Source: Bacillus timonensis (GTDB lineage: Bacteria; Bacillota; Bacilli; Bacillales; Bacillaceae_L). Taken from it: a DNA stretch of 64,000 bases. The translations under genes were made by a program, and so were the position numbers. The stretch is from contig NZ_SLUB01000004.1 in NCBI RefSeq assembly GCF_004799755.1, forward strand, positions 62,001 through 126,000, written 5' to 3'. Of the stretch, positions 24,878 through 35,073 are shown one piece after another (within the stretch, counting starts at the first letter, position 1; every line of letters begins with the position of its first letter). The notes beneath the pieces were generated by a model that worked only from the letters and a program-made list of their open reading frames with translations, searched no databases and was not told the DNA's origin.

Positions 24878-26207
24878 TGTTCGAAATGTAGCACTTGAAA
24901 TATTATTACAAATTGAAAAAAATCAAGCATATAGCAATATACTGTTGAACCAAATGATTAAAAAACATGAGGTTAAAGGGAAAGATGTAGGACTTCTCAC
25001 CGAGATTGTCTATGGTACGATCCAACGTCGCGATACACTCGATTTTTATTTAGCTCCATTTTTAAAAAAGAGTAAAAAGCTTGATCAATGGGTAAGAATT
25101 CTATTAAGGCTTTCCCTCTACCAAATGGTTTTTTTAGACAGAGTACCAGAACGGGCAATCTTTTTTGAAGCGGTCGAAATTGCCAAAAAAAGAGGACATA
25201 AAGGAACGGCTTCGCTTGTAAATGGAGTGTTACGTTCCATCCAACGCGAGGGTTTGCCGTCACTTGATCAACTTAAAGATGAAGTGGAACGACTTGCAAT
25301 TGAAACGAGTCACCCACTATGGCTTGTTAAGCGATGGATCCGGCAAATTGGAATGGAAGAAACTCGCAAAATGTGTGAGGTCAATTGTACGCCTCCAGAA
25401 CAAACTGCACGTGTCAATCGTGTATTGACAACGCGAGACGAGCTTATTCAAATGCTAAAAGAGGATGGAATCGAAGCGGAAGCAGGGTCCGTTTCTGTTG
25501 ATGCTATTAAAGCTACTCGTGGCAATCTAGTCCATGCAAATGCCTTTAAGGAAGGCTATATCACCATTCAGGATGAAAGTTCCATGCTTGTGGCCCGTGC
25601 GCTCGGTGTTAAGAAAAACGATCAAATTCTTGATAGCTGCGCTGCACCTGGTGGTAAAACAACACATATTGCTGAATTACTGGACAATACAGGTAAGGTT
25701 TTTTCGATAGATCTCCATAAGCATAAAGTTAAATTAATAAATGAAGCCGTAAACCGATTGGGGCTTGAAAATGTGGAGACAAAAGCCCTTGATAGTAGAA
25801 AAGCAAGCGAAATTTTCAAAGCACAAAGCTTTGATAAGATTCTCGTTGATGCCCCTTGTTCAGGTTTTGGGGTTATTAGAAGAAAGCCAGACATAAAATA
25901 TGCAAAATCAGAATTAGACAATGGAAACCTTGCAAAAATACAATTAGCCATTTTAAATGAGGTTTCAACTTTATTAAAAAAAGATGGTATACTCGTGTAT
26001 AGCACATGTACAATAGAGTACGAAGAAAATGAAGGTGTCATTAAAGCCTTCCTTGAACAAAATGAAGATTTTGAGTTAGACGATACAATAGAAAATTACC
26101 TGCCTGAAATAGTGAAGCCATATCTTAAAAATGGACAACTTCAGCTTTATCCACATTATTTTGGAACGGATGGATTTTATATTGCAAGATTAAGAAAGCG
26201 GGTGTAA
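24864..26207 (+). CDS. rsmB: 16S rRNA (cytosine-967 C5)-methyltransferase
   Basis: 447 residues. N-terminal NusB-like domain (to about residue 140), then a SAM-dependent domain with [11 protein letters not shown], the catalytic-cysteine motif [10 protein letters not shown] and YSTCTI. The fusion of NusB-like and NOL1/NOP2/Sun domains identifies RsmB. The start codon lies within fmt, behind GGAG. Confidence 0.94.
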   Translation: MTKTNVRNVALEILLQIEKNQAYSNILLNQMIKKHEVKGKDVGLLTEIVYGTIQRRDTLDFYLAPFLKKSKKLDQWVRILLRLSLYQMVFLDRVPERAIFFEAVEIAKKRGHKGTASLVNGVLRSIQREGLPSLDQLKDEVERLAIETSHPLWLVKRWIRQIGMEETRKMCEVNCTPPEQTARVNRVLTTRDELIQMLKEDGIEAEAGSVSVDAIKATRGNLVHANAFKEGYITIQDESSMLVARALGVKKNDQILDSCAAPGGKTTHIAELLDNTGKVFSIDLHKHKVKLINEAVNRLGLENVETKALDSRKASEIFKAQSFDKILVDAPCSGFGVIRRKPDIKYAKSELDNGNLAKIQLAILNEVSTLLKKDGILVYSTCTIEYEENEGVIKAFLEQNEDFELDDTIENYLPEIVKPYLKNGQLQLYPHYFGTDGFYIARLRKRV

Positions 26208-26211
26208 AGTA

Positions 26212-27306
26212 TTGGAAGAAGTACAAACAACTAGAAGAAAAAAACAAAACTTACCAAATTCAAAACCATCCATTTATTCTCTTCAATTAGAAGAAATCGA
26301 AAACTGGCTCATTGAAAACGGTGAGAAGAAATTTCGAGGAAATCAGATTTTTGAGTGGCTCTACACGAAGCGGGTAACATCATTTGATGAAATGACCAAC
26401 TTATCAAATGCACTACGACAAAAGCTTGCTGAACAATTTACAATAACAACACTTAAAACAATCATCCAGCAAACATCAGCTGATGGAACGATGAAGTTTT
26501 TATTTGAACTACATGATGGGTATTCAATTGAAACAGTTCTTATGAGACATAGCTATGGGAACTCCATTTGTGTGACAACACAGGTTGGCTGCCGGATCGG
26601 TTGTACCTTCTGTGCGTCAACATTAGGTGGCCTAAAGCGAAATCTTGAGGCTGGCGAAATTGTTGCCCAAGTGGTAAAGGTTCAAAAAGCATTGGATGAA
26701 CTTGGTGAACGAGTCAGTCATTTAGTCATTATGGGAATTGGTGAACCATTTGATAATTACGACCAAATGCTTTCATTCCTAAAAATTATTAATCATGATA
26801 AAGGACTAAATATTGGGGCACGTCATATTACCGTTTCAACAAGTGGAATCATTCCAAAAATCTATAAGTTTGCAGATGAAAAATTACAAATAAATTTTGC
26901 AATCTCTTTACATGCACCTAATACAGAAATTAGAAGCAGATTGATGCCCATTAATCGTGCATATAAACTGCCAGATCTAATGGAAGCAGTACGCTATTAT
27001 ATTGAAAAAACAGGGAGAAGAATTAGCTTTGAATACGGGTTGTTTGGTGGTGTCAACGATCAAGTTGAACATGCTGAAGAACTTGCTGAGCTATTAAAGG
27101 GAATTAAGTGCCATGTTAATTTAATTCCAGTCAATTATGTTCCTGAACGCGATTATGTGAGAACACCAAGAGAACAGATCTTTGAATTTGAAAAGACGTT
27201 AAAGAAACATGGTGTGAATGTAACAATTCGACGCGAACAAGGTCATGATATCGATGCTGCCTGTGGTCAATTACGAGCAAAGGAGCGTAAAGAGGAGACG
27301 AGGTGA
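26212..27306 (+). CDS. rlmN: Dual-specificity 23S rRNA A2503 / tRNA A37 C2-methyltransferase (radical SAM)
   Basis: 364 residues. Radical-SAM cysteines C127, C131 and C134 in [12 protein letters not shown]-terminal [11 protein letters not shown] carries the second catalytic cysteine. Start is TTG at 26212, four bases after rsmB, with only a modest GGGTG ahead of it; N-terminal length agrees with the B. subtilis protein. Confidence 0.94.
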   Translation: MEEVQTTRRKKQNLPNSKPSIYSLQLEEIENWLIENGEKKFRGNQIFEWLYTKRVTSFDEMTNLSNALRQKLAEQFTITTLKTIIQQTSADGTMKFLFELHDGYSIETVLMRHSYGNSICVTTQVGCRIGCTFCASTLGGLKRNLEAGEIVAQVVKVQKALDELGERVSHLVIMGIGEPFDNYDQMLSFLKIINHDKGLNIGARHITVSTSGIIPKIYKFADEKLQINFAISLHAPNTEIRSRLMPINRAYKLPDLMEAVRYYIEKTGRRISFEYGLFGGVNDQVEHAEELAELLKGIKCHVNLIPVNYVPERDYVRTPREQIFEFEKTLKKHGVNVTIRREQGHDIDAACGQLRAKERKEETR

Positions 27307-27311
27307 AACTT

Positions 27312-28061
27312 ATGAAGTCGTTCTTTTTGACAAACCGGGGAAAAGTAAGGCAAATCAATGAAGATAGCTGTGGTGTTTATCATAATAAGGATGGACAAAT
27401 ATTAGCGGTCGTCGCAGATGGAATGGGCGGGCATTTAGCTGGTGATGTTGCAAGTCATATGACAACATCACAGCTCAAGTCCTACTGGGAGGCAAGTGAA
27501 AAGCTCTCTACATCTGATTCAGCTGAAAGCTGGCTAGAAGAGCATATCTTTAAAATCAACTCAAATCTATTCAAACATTCTCAAGAAAATAAGGAATGTA
27601 AAGGTATGGGAACGACTGTTGTTGCTGCAATATGTACGGACCTATTTACCACTGTAGCTCATATTGGTGATAGTCGTTGCTATTGTCTGAATAGTCATGG
27701 GTTCCAACAAATTACAGAAGATCATTCACTTGTGAATGAACTTGTTCGTTCAGGTCATATTTCTAAAGAAGATGCAGAGCATCATCCACGGAAAAATGTT
27801 GTTTTACGTGCATTAGGTACGGAAGCAAATGTCCAAATGGATTTAAAAACATTAATATTAGAAGAAGGCGATATGCTTTTAATCTGCTCAGACGGTTTGT
27901 CTAATAAAGTCTCGGAAGTGGAATTAAAAGGTATTCTCGAAAGTGACGATTCAATCGAAAAAAAGTGCGAAAAACTTGTTCAATTGGCCAATGACAATGG
28001 CGGAGAAGATAATATAACACTCGTAATCGTCGATTACACGTCTGAAAGTGAGGGAGAATAA
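27312..28061 (+). CDS. prpC: PP2C-type Ser/Thr protein phosphatase PrpC
   Basis: 249 residues. PP2C metal-binding motifs: D36-GMGGH, IGDSRCY, DHSLV and GGEDNITLVIVD. Reverses phosphorylation by the kinase encoded next. A GTG at 27303 overlaps the rlmN stop, but it lies within the GAGGTG ribosome-binding site, so ATG 27312 is preferred. Confidence 0.93.
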   Translation: MKSFFLTNRGKVRQINEDSCGVYHNKDGQILAVVADGMGGHLAGDVASHMTTSQLKSYWEASEKLSTSDSAESWLEEHIFKINSNLFKHSQENKECKGMGTTVVAAICTDLFTTVAHIGDSRCYCLNSHGFQQITEDHSLVNELVRSGHISKEDAEHHPRKNVVLRALGTEANVQMDLKTLILEEGDMLLICSDGLSNKVSEVELKGILESDDSIEKKCEKLVQLANDNGGEDNITLVIVDYTSESEGE

Positions 28062-28065
28062 TCCT

Positions 28066-30024
28066 ATGCTTATTGGTAGACGATTAAGTGGTCGTTATAA
28101 AATTCTTGAAGTCATTGGTGGGGGCGGAATGGCGAATGTGTATCTTGCACGTGACGTAATTCTCGAACGAGATGTCGCCATTAAAGTTCTACGGTTAGAT
28201 TTTTCAAATGATGAAGAATTTATCAAGCGCTTTAGACGAGAAGCCCATGCGGCTACAAGTTTGGCTCACCCAAATATTGTGAGTATTTACGATGTGGGTG
28301 AAGAAGAGGATATTTATTATATCGTAATGGAATATGTTCCTGGCCAAACCTTAAAACAATACATACAACGAAATGCACCGCTTCATCCAAAAGAAGCAAT
28401 TAACATCATGTTGCAGCTTACATCTGCAATCACACATGCACATCAAAATCAGATTGTTCACCGTGATATTAAACCTCAAAATATCCTAATTGATCACGAC
28501 GGAACAGTAAAGGTAACTGATTTTGGGATTGCAGTTGCACTTAGCTCAACAACGATAACGCAAACAAACTCTGTGCTAGGTTCAGTTCATTATTTATCAC
28601 CCGAACAAGCAAGAGGCGGCATGTCAACACGAAAGTCTGACATCTATTCTCTAGGTATTGTGATGTTTGAACTATTAACAGGTCGTGTTCCTTTTGAAGG
28701 TGAATCTGCAGTATCAATTGCACTCAAGCATTTGCAAACAGATACTCCTTCACCAAAAAGATGGAATGCTACAATCCCGCAGAGTGTTGAAAATATTATT
28801 TTAAAAGCGACTGCAAAAGACCCATTTCATCGCTACGATACAGCTGAAGAAATGGAAGAGGATTTGCAGACAGCACTTTTCCCTAATCGTTTAAATGAAG
28901 AAAAATTTGTCATACCCGATATGGATGATGAAGTGACAAAAGCGATTCCAATTATTAAGGAAAATGCCCCATTATCACCTGAAACACTGGTCAGAGACTC
29001 TCAGAAGAACAGTAATCAGACTGAGAAGGACGATCCAAAACCAAAGAAAAAGAAGAAAAATAGGCTTTTAGTAACACTTGCCATCATCTTTTTCTTTATC
29101 ATTGGCGCTGGTGTAGCAGCAGTTACGGTTTTTCCAGCTTTATTTTTGCCGAAGGATGTTGAAGTACCTAACGTTTCAAATATGGATTATGATCGAGCAG
29201 TGACCAAATTGAAGGAAGCTGGATTTACGATTGGTGACACTATTGAAATCAGTGACCAAGAAATCCAAGAAGGATATATCGTTCGGACAGACCCTGAAGC
29301 AGGAGATTCGGTAAAGGAAGGCGCCACGATTGATTTATATGAAAGTACCGGCAAAAAGAAAGTGGCATTTAAGGATTATATAGGTAAAGATTTCGAGGAA
29401 GTTAAGGCCAAACTAGATAAAGAAAATTACTTTTATGTGAAAAAGGAAGAAGAATTTAATGATAGTGCTCCTGGAACCATCCTTAAGCAATCCATTGAAG
29501 CAGGAGAAGAGGTTGTTCCAGAAGAAACGGAGGTTACCTTTACGGTAAGTAAAGGACTCGAAACTATTAAACTTGCTGATTTAACATATTATCCAACAAA
29601 TGCACTTGATGAATATGCAAGAACAACGGGGCTCTCGATCGACTATACAGAAGAACAATTTTCAAATGATATTCCAGCAGGCCAAGCGATTTCTCAATCA
29701 CCAGAACAAGGGAAAGAGTTAACGAAGGGTGCTCAGGTCAAAGTAATTATGTCAAAAGGGCCTGAACCTAAAAAGCCGGTAACGGTTAAACGTACATTAA
29801 CACTTGAATATACACCTGATGAAGAAGGAAATCCACAATTAGTGAAAATCTTTATTGAGGATGCAGAACATAAGATCACGGACGTATATAAACAGATTGA
29901 ACTCAAGGAAACACAAAAAATTGATATTGATTTTGTAATTAATCCTGGCGAAACGGCCGAATATCTGGTCTATATTGACAATGAACCTTCTATGAAAGAG
30001 GAAATTCAGTATCCAGAAGAATAG
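28066..30024 (+). CDS. prkC: PASTA-domain Ser/Thr protein kinase PrkC
   Basis: 652 residues. Hanks-type kinase with GGGGMANVYLA (19-29), ATP-binding K40, catalytic D134 in HRDIKPQN and D152-FG. A basic juxtamembrane stretch leads to one membrane span (about 334-358), then three extracellular PASTA repeats and a C-terminal Ig-like domain. Senses muropeptides and triggers spore germination in B. subtilis. AGGGAGA precedes ATG 28066; the earlier in-frame ATG at 28048 lies inside prpC. Confidence 0.95.
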   Translation: MLIGRRLSGRYKILEVIGGGGMANVYLARDVILERDVAIKVLRLDFSNDEEFIKRFRREAHAATSLAHPNIVSIYDVGEEEDIYYIVMEYVPGQTLKQYIQRNAPLHPKEAINIMLQLTSAITHAHQNQIVHRDIKPQNILIDHDGTVKVTDFGIAVALSSTTITQTNSVLGSVHYLSPEQARGGMSTRKSDIYSLGIVMFELLTGRVPFEGESAVSIALKHLQTDTPSPKRWNATIPQSVENIILKATAKDPFHRYDTAEEMEEDLQTALFPNRLNEEKFVIPDMDDEVTKAIPIIKENAPLSPETLVRDSQKNSNQTEKDDPKPKKKKKNRLLVTLAIIFFFIIGAGVAAVTVFPALFLPKDVEVPNVSNMDYDRAVTKLKEAGFTIGDTIEISDQEIQEGYIVRTDPEAGDSVKEGATIDLYESTGKKKVAFKDYIGKDFEEVKAKLDKENYFYVKKEEEFNDSAPGTILKQSIEAGEEVVPEETEVTFTVSKGLETIKLADLTYYPTNALDEYARTTGLSIDYTEEQFSNDIPAGQAISQSPEQGKELTKGAQVKVIMSKGPEPKKPVTVKRTLTLEYTPDEEGNPQLVKIFIEDAEHKITDVYKQIELKETQKIDIDFVINPGETAEYLVYIDNEPSMKEEIQYPEE

Positions 30025-30097
30025 GTTGAAAAGGGGTAGCTTACATGTAGCTACCCGATATGTCGAGACGAATGAAATGAAAACAAGGAGTGAAACT

Positions 30098-30982
30098 ATG
30101 CCAGAAGGCAAAATTATTAAAGCATTAAGCGGTTTTTATTATGTTCAAGACGAAAATGGAGAACTGATTCAATGTCGTGGTAGAGGGGTCTTTCGAAAAA
30201 ATAAAGTCACCCCATTGGTAGGTGACAATGTTCTATTTCAGGCAGAAAATAATACAGATGGCTATATTTTAGAAGTAATGGAACGTAAAAATGAACTGGT
30301 TCGTCCACCAATTGCAAATGTTGATCAAGCTATTTTAGTTTTTTCAGCGATTAAACCCGATTTCAGTCCATTGTTGTTAGATCGCTTTCTGGTTTTAGTT
30401 GAATCCAACGATATAGAGCCTATTATTTGTATAAGTAAAACGGATTTAATTTCGGAAGATGGGGTTCAAGAAATAGAGGAATATGCAAGAAACTATCGAA
30501 AAATTGGCTATCACGTCCTATTAACGTCGACGAAGGAAAAAGATGGGATAGACCAGCTGCTACCTTTATTAGAAAAGCGAATTTCAGTATTTGCTGGTCA
30601 ATCCGGTGTAGGGAAATCATCCCTGTTAAATTCGCTTCGACCAGATTTAGAACTAGAAACAAATGAAATTTCAATGTCACTAGGCAGAGGAAAGCATACG
30701 ACTAGACATGTGGAATTAATTGAAATCGGCAATGGGCTTGTTGCAGATACGCCAGGATTTAGTTCGTTGGAATTTCTTACAATCGAAGCAGAAGAACTAG
30801 CATATTGCTTTCCGGAAATATATGAAGCGGGTGCAAATTGTAAATTTCGTGGTTGCACCCATATTTCTGAGCCGAAGTGTGCTGTCAGACAAAGCATAGA
30901 GGATGGAAGTATTGAACAATTTCGGTATAACCACTATGTAAGTTTTTATGAAGAAATAAAGGAAAGAAAGCCGAGGTATTAA
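30098..30982 (+). CDS. rsgA: RsgA, small-ribosomal-subunit biogenesis GTPase
   Basis: 294 residues. OB-fold N terminus, circularly permuted GTPase with the G1 loop GQSGVGKSS at 167-175 downstream of the SKTD (G4) motif, and a zinc-binding [14 protein letters not shown] tail. ATG 30098 sits behind AAGGAG; the frame extends upstream to 30026 but that part is a leader. A GGGTAGCT/AGCTACCC hairpin (30034-30056) without T tract precedes it. Synonyms cpgA, yloQ. Confidence 0.94.
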   Translation: MPEGKIIKALSGFYYVQDENGELIQCRGRGVFRKNKVTPLVGDNVLFQAENNTDGYILEVMERKNELVRPPIANVDQAILVFSAIKPDFSPLLLDRFLVLVESNDIEPIICISKTDLISEDGVQEIEEYARNYRKIGYHVLLTSTKEKDGIDQLLPLLEKRISVFAGQSGVGKSSLLNSLRPDLELETNEISMSLGRGKHTTRHVELIEIGNGLVADTPGFSSLEFLTIEAEELAYCFPEIYEAGANCKFRGCTHISEPKCAVRQSIEDGSIEQFRYNHYVSFYEEIKERKPRY

Positions 30983-30984
30983 TC

Positions 30985-31632
30985 ATGATTAAAATTGCAC
31001 CATCCATTCTTTCAGCAGATTTTGCAAAACTTGGAGAAGAGATCAAGGATGTTGAAAATGGGGGAGCAGACTATATCCATGTAGATGTCATGGATGGTCA
31101 CTTTGTTCCAAATATTACAATCGGTCCACTCATCGTAGAAGCGATTAGACCTATTACTAAATTACCATTAGATGTTCATTTGATGATTGAAAATCCTGAC
31201 CAATATATTCCTGCTTTTGCAAAAGCAGGGGCGGACTTTTTAACAGTTCATGTAGAGGCATGTCCACATCTTCATCGTACCATTCAGTTAATTAAATCTC
31301 ATGGCGTAAAGGCTGGTGTTGTTTTAAACCCAGCTACACCGGTTGATTCGATAAAGCATGTGATTGAGGATATTGATTTAGTGTTATTAATGACAGTAAA
31401 CCCTGGATTTGGTGGGCAAAAATTCATCCATTCTGTCCTTCCTAAAATTGAGGAAGTTGCACAGATGGTCAAAGAAAAGAATTTGAATGTAGAGATCGAA
31501 GTTGACGGAGGAGTCAATCAAGAAACAGCAAAACTTTGTGTCCAGGCAGGTGCAAATGTTCTTGTTGCTGGATCAGCGATTTATGGTCAAGAGGATCGGA
31601 AGGCGGCAATGGAGAAAATACGTAGTTTGTAG
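30985..31632 (+). CDS. rpe: Ribulose-phosphate 3-epimerase
   Basis: 215 residues, TIM barrel with the N-terminal [23 protein letters not shown] and TVNPGFGGQ metal and phosphate motifs. Interconverts ribulose 5-phosphate and xylulose 5-phosphate. Follows rsgA by two bases. In B. subtilis thiN comes next; here a terminator and a repeat follow instead. Confidence 0.95.
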   Translation: MIKIAPSILSADFAKLGEEIKDVENGGADYIHVDVMDGHFVPNITIGPLIVEAIRPITKLPLDVHLMIENPDQYIPAFAKAGADFLTVHVEACPHLHRTIQLIKSHGVKAGVVLNPATPVDSIKHVIEDIDLVLLMTVNPGFGGQKFIHSVLPKIEEVAQMVKEKNLNVEIEVDGGVNQETAKLCVQAGANVLVAGSAIYGQEDRKAAMEKIRSL

Positions 31633-31662
31633 AAAGAGCAGATCTTCCTGCTCTTTTTTTTC
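31633..31662 (+). terminator. Intrinsic terminator after rpe
   Basis: Stem AGAGCAG (31635-31641) with CTGCTCT (31648-31654), extended by A-T pairs, then a run of eight T. Confidence 0.85.
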
Positions 31663-31702
31663 TTGTAAGATAAGAAAGTATAAAATTTTTACGTAGTTTT
31701 CG

Positions 31703-31825
31703 ATGTCTAGCTCCAGGCGCCATCGGCTCGAGGTCATAAGCCAATCGCTTCGGAAGGCAAGAAGCGCCTTCTGTCAGCGCTCGTCTTATGCTTGTCGCCG
31801 ATAGGCGGGCGCCTTGCACTTTTCT
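31703..31825 (+). repeat. A-type structured repeat, copy A3
   Basis: 123 bases, from ATGTCTAGCTCCAGGCGCC to GCGCCTTGCACTTTTCT, visibly richer in G+C than its surroundings. The two ends form an imperfect long inverted repeat (ATCGGC and CATAAG arms), with an inner hairpin GAAGGC (31753-31758)/GCCTTC (31766-31771). Copy A4 has the same length, with compensating changes in the inner hairpin. It lies in the 419-base rpe-spoVM spacer; the remaining ~225 bases before spoVM show only a possible sigma-E-like -35 (GAATATT, 31981-31987) with a poor -10. Confidence 0.75.
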
Positions 31826-32051
31826 TAACTTGTATATTGATTCTAAGTGAGAACGATGTTTTAGGAATAATCTTCAATTGAATTGTACTTTTTTTCATCG
31901 ATAAGGCATAAGAATGTTTTAAGAGGTTTCCATGAAATTGCTTTTATTTATATGTACTATGGTACTATTTTTTTTCATTTGAATATTAATAATAAGGTAG
32001 ACCGTGTGAATTCAAAGAAAGTACGTGGATATTGCATTGAGGAGGGAAAGT

Positions 32052-32132
32052 ATGAAATTTTATACAATTAAGTTACCAAAGTTCTTAGGCGGTATCGTCC
32101 GTGCGATGTTAGGATCATTTAAAAAAGGATAA
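32052..32132 (+). CDS. spoVM: SpoVM, stage V sporulation morphogenetic peptide
   Basis: 26 residues, opening MKFYTIKLPKFLGGIVRAML, almost identical to the B. subtilis peptide. The amphipathic helix recognises the convex forespore membrane and anchors SpoIVA, the base of the spore coat. A strong GGAGGG ribosome-binding site lies 9 bases ahead. The intact gene is the clearest evidence that the organism makes endospores. Confidence 0.97.
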   Translation: MKFYTIKLPKFLGGIVRAMLGSFKKG

Positions 32133-32161
32133 AAAAAGCACCGTCCATAGGTGCTTTTTTT
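32133..32161. terminator. Bidirectional terminator between spoVM and rpmB
   Basis: AAAAAAGCACC pairs with GGTGCTTTTTT around loop GTCCAT; T tracts occur on both strands. It serves spoVM on + and rpmB on -. A second hairpin lacking T tracts (TAGCTCTTACA/TGTAAGAGCTA, about 32172-32196) lies closer to rpmB. Confidence 0.82.
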
Positions 32162-32210
32162 GTGCAAATTTTTAGCTCTTACAATTTGTAAGAGCTAATG
32201 CGCTTCTTTA

Positions 32211-32399
32211 TTACACGCGTTCTACTTTACCAGATTTTAATGCTCTTGCAGAAACGTATACGCGTTTTGGTTTACCATCAACTAAAATACGAACTTTTTG
32301 TAGGTTAGCTCCCCATTTACGTTTTGATGCGTTCATTGCATGGGAACGAGCGTTACCAGTAGTAGTTTTTCTACCTGTGATTACACATTTACGTGCCAT
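32211..32399 (-). CDS. rpmB: 50S ribosomal protein L28
   Basis: 62 residues. [20 protein letters not shown] and the basic body are typical L28; no CxxC zinc pair is visible. Start preceded by GGAGGG on the - strand. One of only two - strand genes, as in B. subtilis. Confidence 0.96.
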   Translation of the reverse strand: MARKCVITGRKTTTGNARSHAMNASKRKWGANLQKVRILVDGKPKRVYVSARALKSGKVERV

Positions 32400-32466
32400 T
32401 CTATTTCCCTCCTAACTTACATAGCAACAATCAAACATATCGCTTTCTTCATAGAAATACTTATAT

Positions 32467-32495
32467 AATTTATCATAACTGATGGGATATTGCAA
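32467..32495 (-). promoter_or_regulatory. Probable promoter of rpmB
   Basis: On the - strand, -35 TTGCAA (32495-32490) and -10 TAAATT (32472-32467) are 17 bases apart, giving a ~60-base leader. Confidence 0.5.
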
Positions 32496-32671
32496 TACTT
32501 CAAAACCTGCGTTTAAAGGAAAAATACTTGTCATGACATAGAAATTTTTAAAAGTTATATACTAAATCATAATGAATCCATAATAGAAGCTGACGAATTA
32601 CTTTTAAAAAATGCGATATTATAGTAAAATGACTGTAGCCAAGGTGAACAATTATAAAGGGGGAGTCTCTC

Positions 32672-33034
32672 ATGTCCATCGAATTAAAAACAAAGTACGG
32701 ACAAATTGATATATCAAACGATGTAATTGCAACAGTTGCTGGTGGAGCTGCTATCGATTGTTACGGGATCGTCGGAATGGCGTCACGAAAGCAAATAAAA
32801 GATGGTATTTCTGAGCTTTTACGAAAAGAAAATTTTGCCCGTGGTATTGTTGTTCGTCAAGAAAATGATGAAGTGCATATCGACATGTACATAATTGTAA
32901 GTTATGGCACGAAAATTTCTGAGGTTGCCCACAATGTTCAATCTAAGGTGAAATATACATTAGACCAAACAGTAGGACTTGCTGTAAGCTCGGTTAATAT
33001 TTACGTGCAAGGAGTTCGTGTAACGAACCCATAA
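32672..33034 (+). CDS. yloU: Asp23/Gls24-family envelope stress protein YloU
   Basis: 120 residues with the Asp23 fold signature (ISNDVIATVAGGAAIDCYGIVGM ... VHIDMYIIVSYG). Small alkaline-shock-like protein of unsettled function, always beside fakA in Bacilli. RBS AAAGGGGGAG. A possible promoter (TAAAAT at 32625-32630, weak -35) precedes it. Confidence 0.9.
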   Translation: MSIELKTKYGQIDISNDVIATVAGGAAIDCYGIVGMASRKQIKDGISELLRKENFARGIVVRQENDEVHIDMYIIVSYGTKISEVAHNVQSKVKYTLDQTVGLAVSSVNIYVQGVRVTNP

Positions 33035-33050
33035 AGAGGAGGAAAATTGC

Positions 33051-34733
33051 GTGTCAATTACTACATTAGATGGAAAACGTTTTGCAAAAATGGTGTTATT
33101 AGGAGCTACTCATTTATCTAATAACGCAAAAATGGTAGATGCCCTTAACGTTTTCCCTGTTCCAGATGGTGATACCGGAACGAATATGAATCTTTCCATG
33201 ACATCTGGTGCAAAGGAAGTAAAAAATAATGTTACCCCACATATTGGTAAAGTCGGAGCATCATTAGCACGAGGATTATTAATGGGTGCCCGTGGTAACT
33301 CTGGGGTTATTCTATCTCAGCTTTTTAGAGGCTTTTCCAAGGCTATTGAACAAAAGGAAACGTTGAATGCTGCTGAATTTGCCCATGCTTTTGAAATGGG
33401 TGTGGAAACAGCATATAAGGCTGTTATGAAACCTGTTGAAGGAACGATACTAACAGTTGCAAAAGATGCTGCTAAACGTGCGGTTGCTGTTGCAAGTAAC
33501 GAGTCTGATATCATTGTTGTGATGGACGAACTTTTAAAAGAAGCGAAGGCGTCATTAAATCGTACTCCTGATCTATTACCTGTATTGAAGGAAGTTGGGG
33601 TTGTTGATAGTGGCGGACAAGGATTAGTACTTGTTTACGAAGGATTCCTTTCAGAATTAAAGGGTGAAACAATTGAGAACATGTCAATTGCAGCACCATC
33701 AATGAATGAACTTGTTAATGCAGAACATCATAAAAGTGTTCAAAGTCATATGAATACTGAGGATATCGTATTTGGTTACTGTACAGAATTTATGGTGAAG
33801 TTTGAACCGGAAAAAACGAGCAAACATCCATTTTCTGAAGAACAGTTCCGAAATGATTTAAGTCGTTTTGGTGATTCTTTATTAGTGATCTCTGACGATG
33901 ATATTGCAAAAGTACATATCCATTCGGAGCAGCCTGGTGAGGTTTTATCCTATGGCCAACGTTATGGAAGCTTAATCAAAATGAAGATAGAAAATATGCG
34001 TGAGCAGCATACGGCTATTCTAAATGAAGATGAAGCACATGCTCCAGTACAGGAGAAACGTCACAAAGAAAAAGAGAAATTTGCGATCATCACTGTTGCT
34101 ATGGGTGCGGGAATTACTGAGTTATTTAAGAGTATCGGTGCACATGTTGTGATTGAGGGTGGCCAAACGATGAATCCAAGTACTGAGGATTTTGTAAAAG
34201 CAATTGAATCAGTACATGCGGAAAACTTTATTCTTTTGCCTAATAACAAAAATATCATAATGGCAGCTGAGCAGGCAGCTTCTGTCGTTGATGGAAATGT
34301 GATCGTTGTTCCTTCACGCACCGTGCCTCAAGGGATGTCTGCATTACTTGCATTTAACCCATCCGGTGAATTAGATGCAAATAAAGCAACGATGACAGGT
34401 GCATTAAGCAACGTAAAGACTGGTCAAATCACATATGCAGTACGTGATACGAATATAGATGGAATCGACATTGCCAAAGATGATTTCATGGGAATAGCAG
34501 ATGGAAAAATTGTCGTTACCGATAAGGATAAGTTAAAAGCGGCAAAAGATCTTTTAGCAAAAATTATTTCGGCTGATGACGATGAAATTATAACGATTAT
34601 TTATGGTCAGGACGCTTCAGAGGACGAGGTAAATGCAATTGTCCAATATCTTGAAGAAGAGTATGAGGACATAGAGGTTGAAACACATAATGGTGAGCAA
34701 CCCCTTTACGCATTTATTTTCTCAGTTGAATAA
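33051..34733 (+). CDS. fakA: Fatty acid kinase subunit A (DAK-like, YloV)
   Basis: 560 residues. N-terminal Dak2-type ATP-binding domain with PVPDGDTGTNMNLSM and GARGNSGVILSQ, a middle domain, and a C-terminal DegV-like domain. FakA phosphorylates fatty acids held by FakB so they can enter PlsX/PlsY phospholipid synthesis; plsX lies 5 kb downstream. The start is GTG at 33051 behind GAGGAGG. Confidence 0.92.
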   Translation: MSITTLDGKRFAKMVLLGATHLSNNAKMVDALNVFPVPDGDTGTNMNLSMTSGAKEVKNNVTPHIGKVGASLARGLLMGARGNSGVILSQLFRGFSKAIEQKETLNAAEFAHAFEMGVETAYKAVMKPVEGTILTVAKDAAKRAVAVASNESDIIVVMDELLKEAKASLNRTPDLLPVLKEVGVVDSGGQGLVLVYEGFLSELKGETIENMSIAAPSMNELVNAEHHKSVQSHMNTEDIVFGYCTEFMVKFEPEKTSKHPFSEEQFRNDLSRFGDSLLVISDDDIAKVHIHSEQPGEVLSYGQRYGSLIKMKIENMREQHTAILNEDEAHAPVQEKRHKEKEKFAIITVAMGAGITELFKSIGAHVVIEGGQTMNPSTEDFVKAIESVHAENFILLPNNKNIIMAAEQAASVVDGNVIVVPSRTVPQGMSALLAFNPSGELDANKATMTGALSNVKTGQITYAVRDTNIDGIDIAKDDFMGIADGKIVVTDKDKLKAAKDLLAKIISADDDEIITIIYGQDASEDEVNAIVQYLEEEYEDIEVETHNGEQPLYAFIFSVE

Positions 34734-34746
34734 AGGTACAAAATAG

Positions 34747-34773
34747 TAGAAGGGATTTATCCCTTCTATTTCA
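34747..34773 (+). terminator. Probable terminator after fakA
   Basis: Stem TAGAAGGGA (34747-34755) with TCCCTTCTA (34760-34768), then a short TTTC tail; a moderate terminator. Confidence 0.6.
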
Positions 34774-34857
34774 ATGTCTGGGGACAATTTCCTGTAGATA
34801 AAATAGTTAGAGACAAATAGAGTAATATGTAGGAACATCGTTTGACCTTACTCCATA

Positions 34858-35048
34858 TAACAATATACAGTCAGATAAAAATCTGACTGTATATTGTTAA
34901 ACCTCCGGCGGATGCCACAGATTTTTTAAAGGAAGTTTTTCGAGCAGTAAGTTCAAAGACTAAGTGCGCCACTTCCTGTGGCAACGTCTTTATGACCCAC
35001 TTCCTGTGGGTCTAAAAATCTGGGCGCAAATACGCCGAGGTGTATTTG
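34858..35048 (+). repeat. B-type structured interspersed repeat, copy B2
   Basis: Begins with a perfect 19-bp hairpin (34858-34876 with 34881-34899, loop AAAA), unrelated in sequence to the hairpin of B1. A 147-base body from CCTCCGGCGG (34902) follows. Body: stem CAGATTTTT (34918-34926) with AAAAATCTG (35014-35022), module AAAGAC(34955-34960)/GTCTTT(34986-34991) around GCCAC-ttcct-GTGGC, a GACCCAC/GTGGGTC hairpin, and a terminal hairpin CAAATACGCC/GGTGTATTTG (35027-35048). It fills most of the 340-base fakA-sdaAB spacer and ends 25 bases before sdaAB. Confidence 0.7.
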
Positions 35049-35073
35049 ATTAAGTATGTAAGGGGGAGAGTAG

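Noticed and set aside
30034-30056. GGGTAGCT/AGCTACCC hairpin before rsgA as a terminator
   Set aside because: It has no T tract, and prkC and rsgA look like one operon; it may be an mRNA processing or stability hairpin at most.
31883-32071. 62-codon ORF overlapping the start of spoVM
   Set aside because: It lies in the spoVM leader, runs into spoVM in another frame, and has no protein-like features; SpoVM itself is clear.
34858-34899. 19-bp hairpin considered as the fakA terminator
   Set aside because: No T tract follows on the + strand, and a separate hairpin with T residues (34747-34773) lies closer to fakA; a similar hairpin precedes B1, where it cannot be a + strand terminator.
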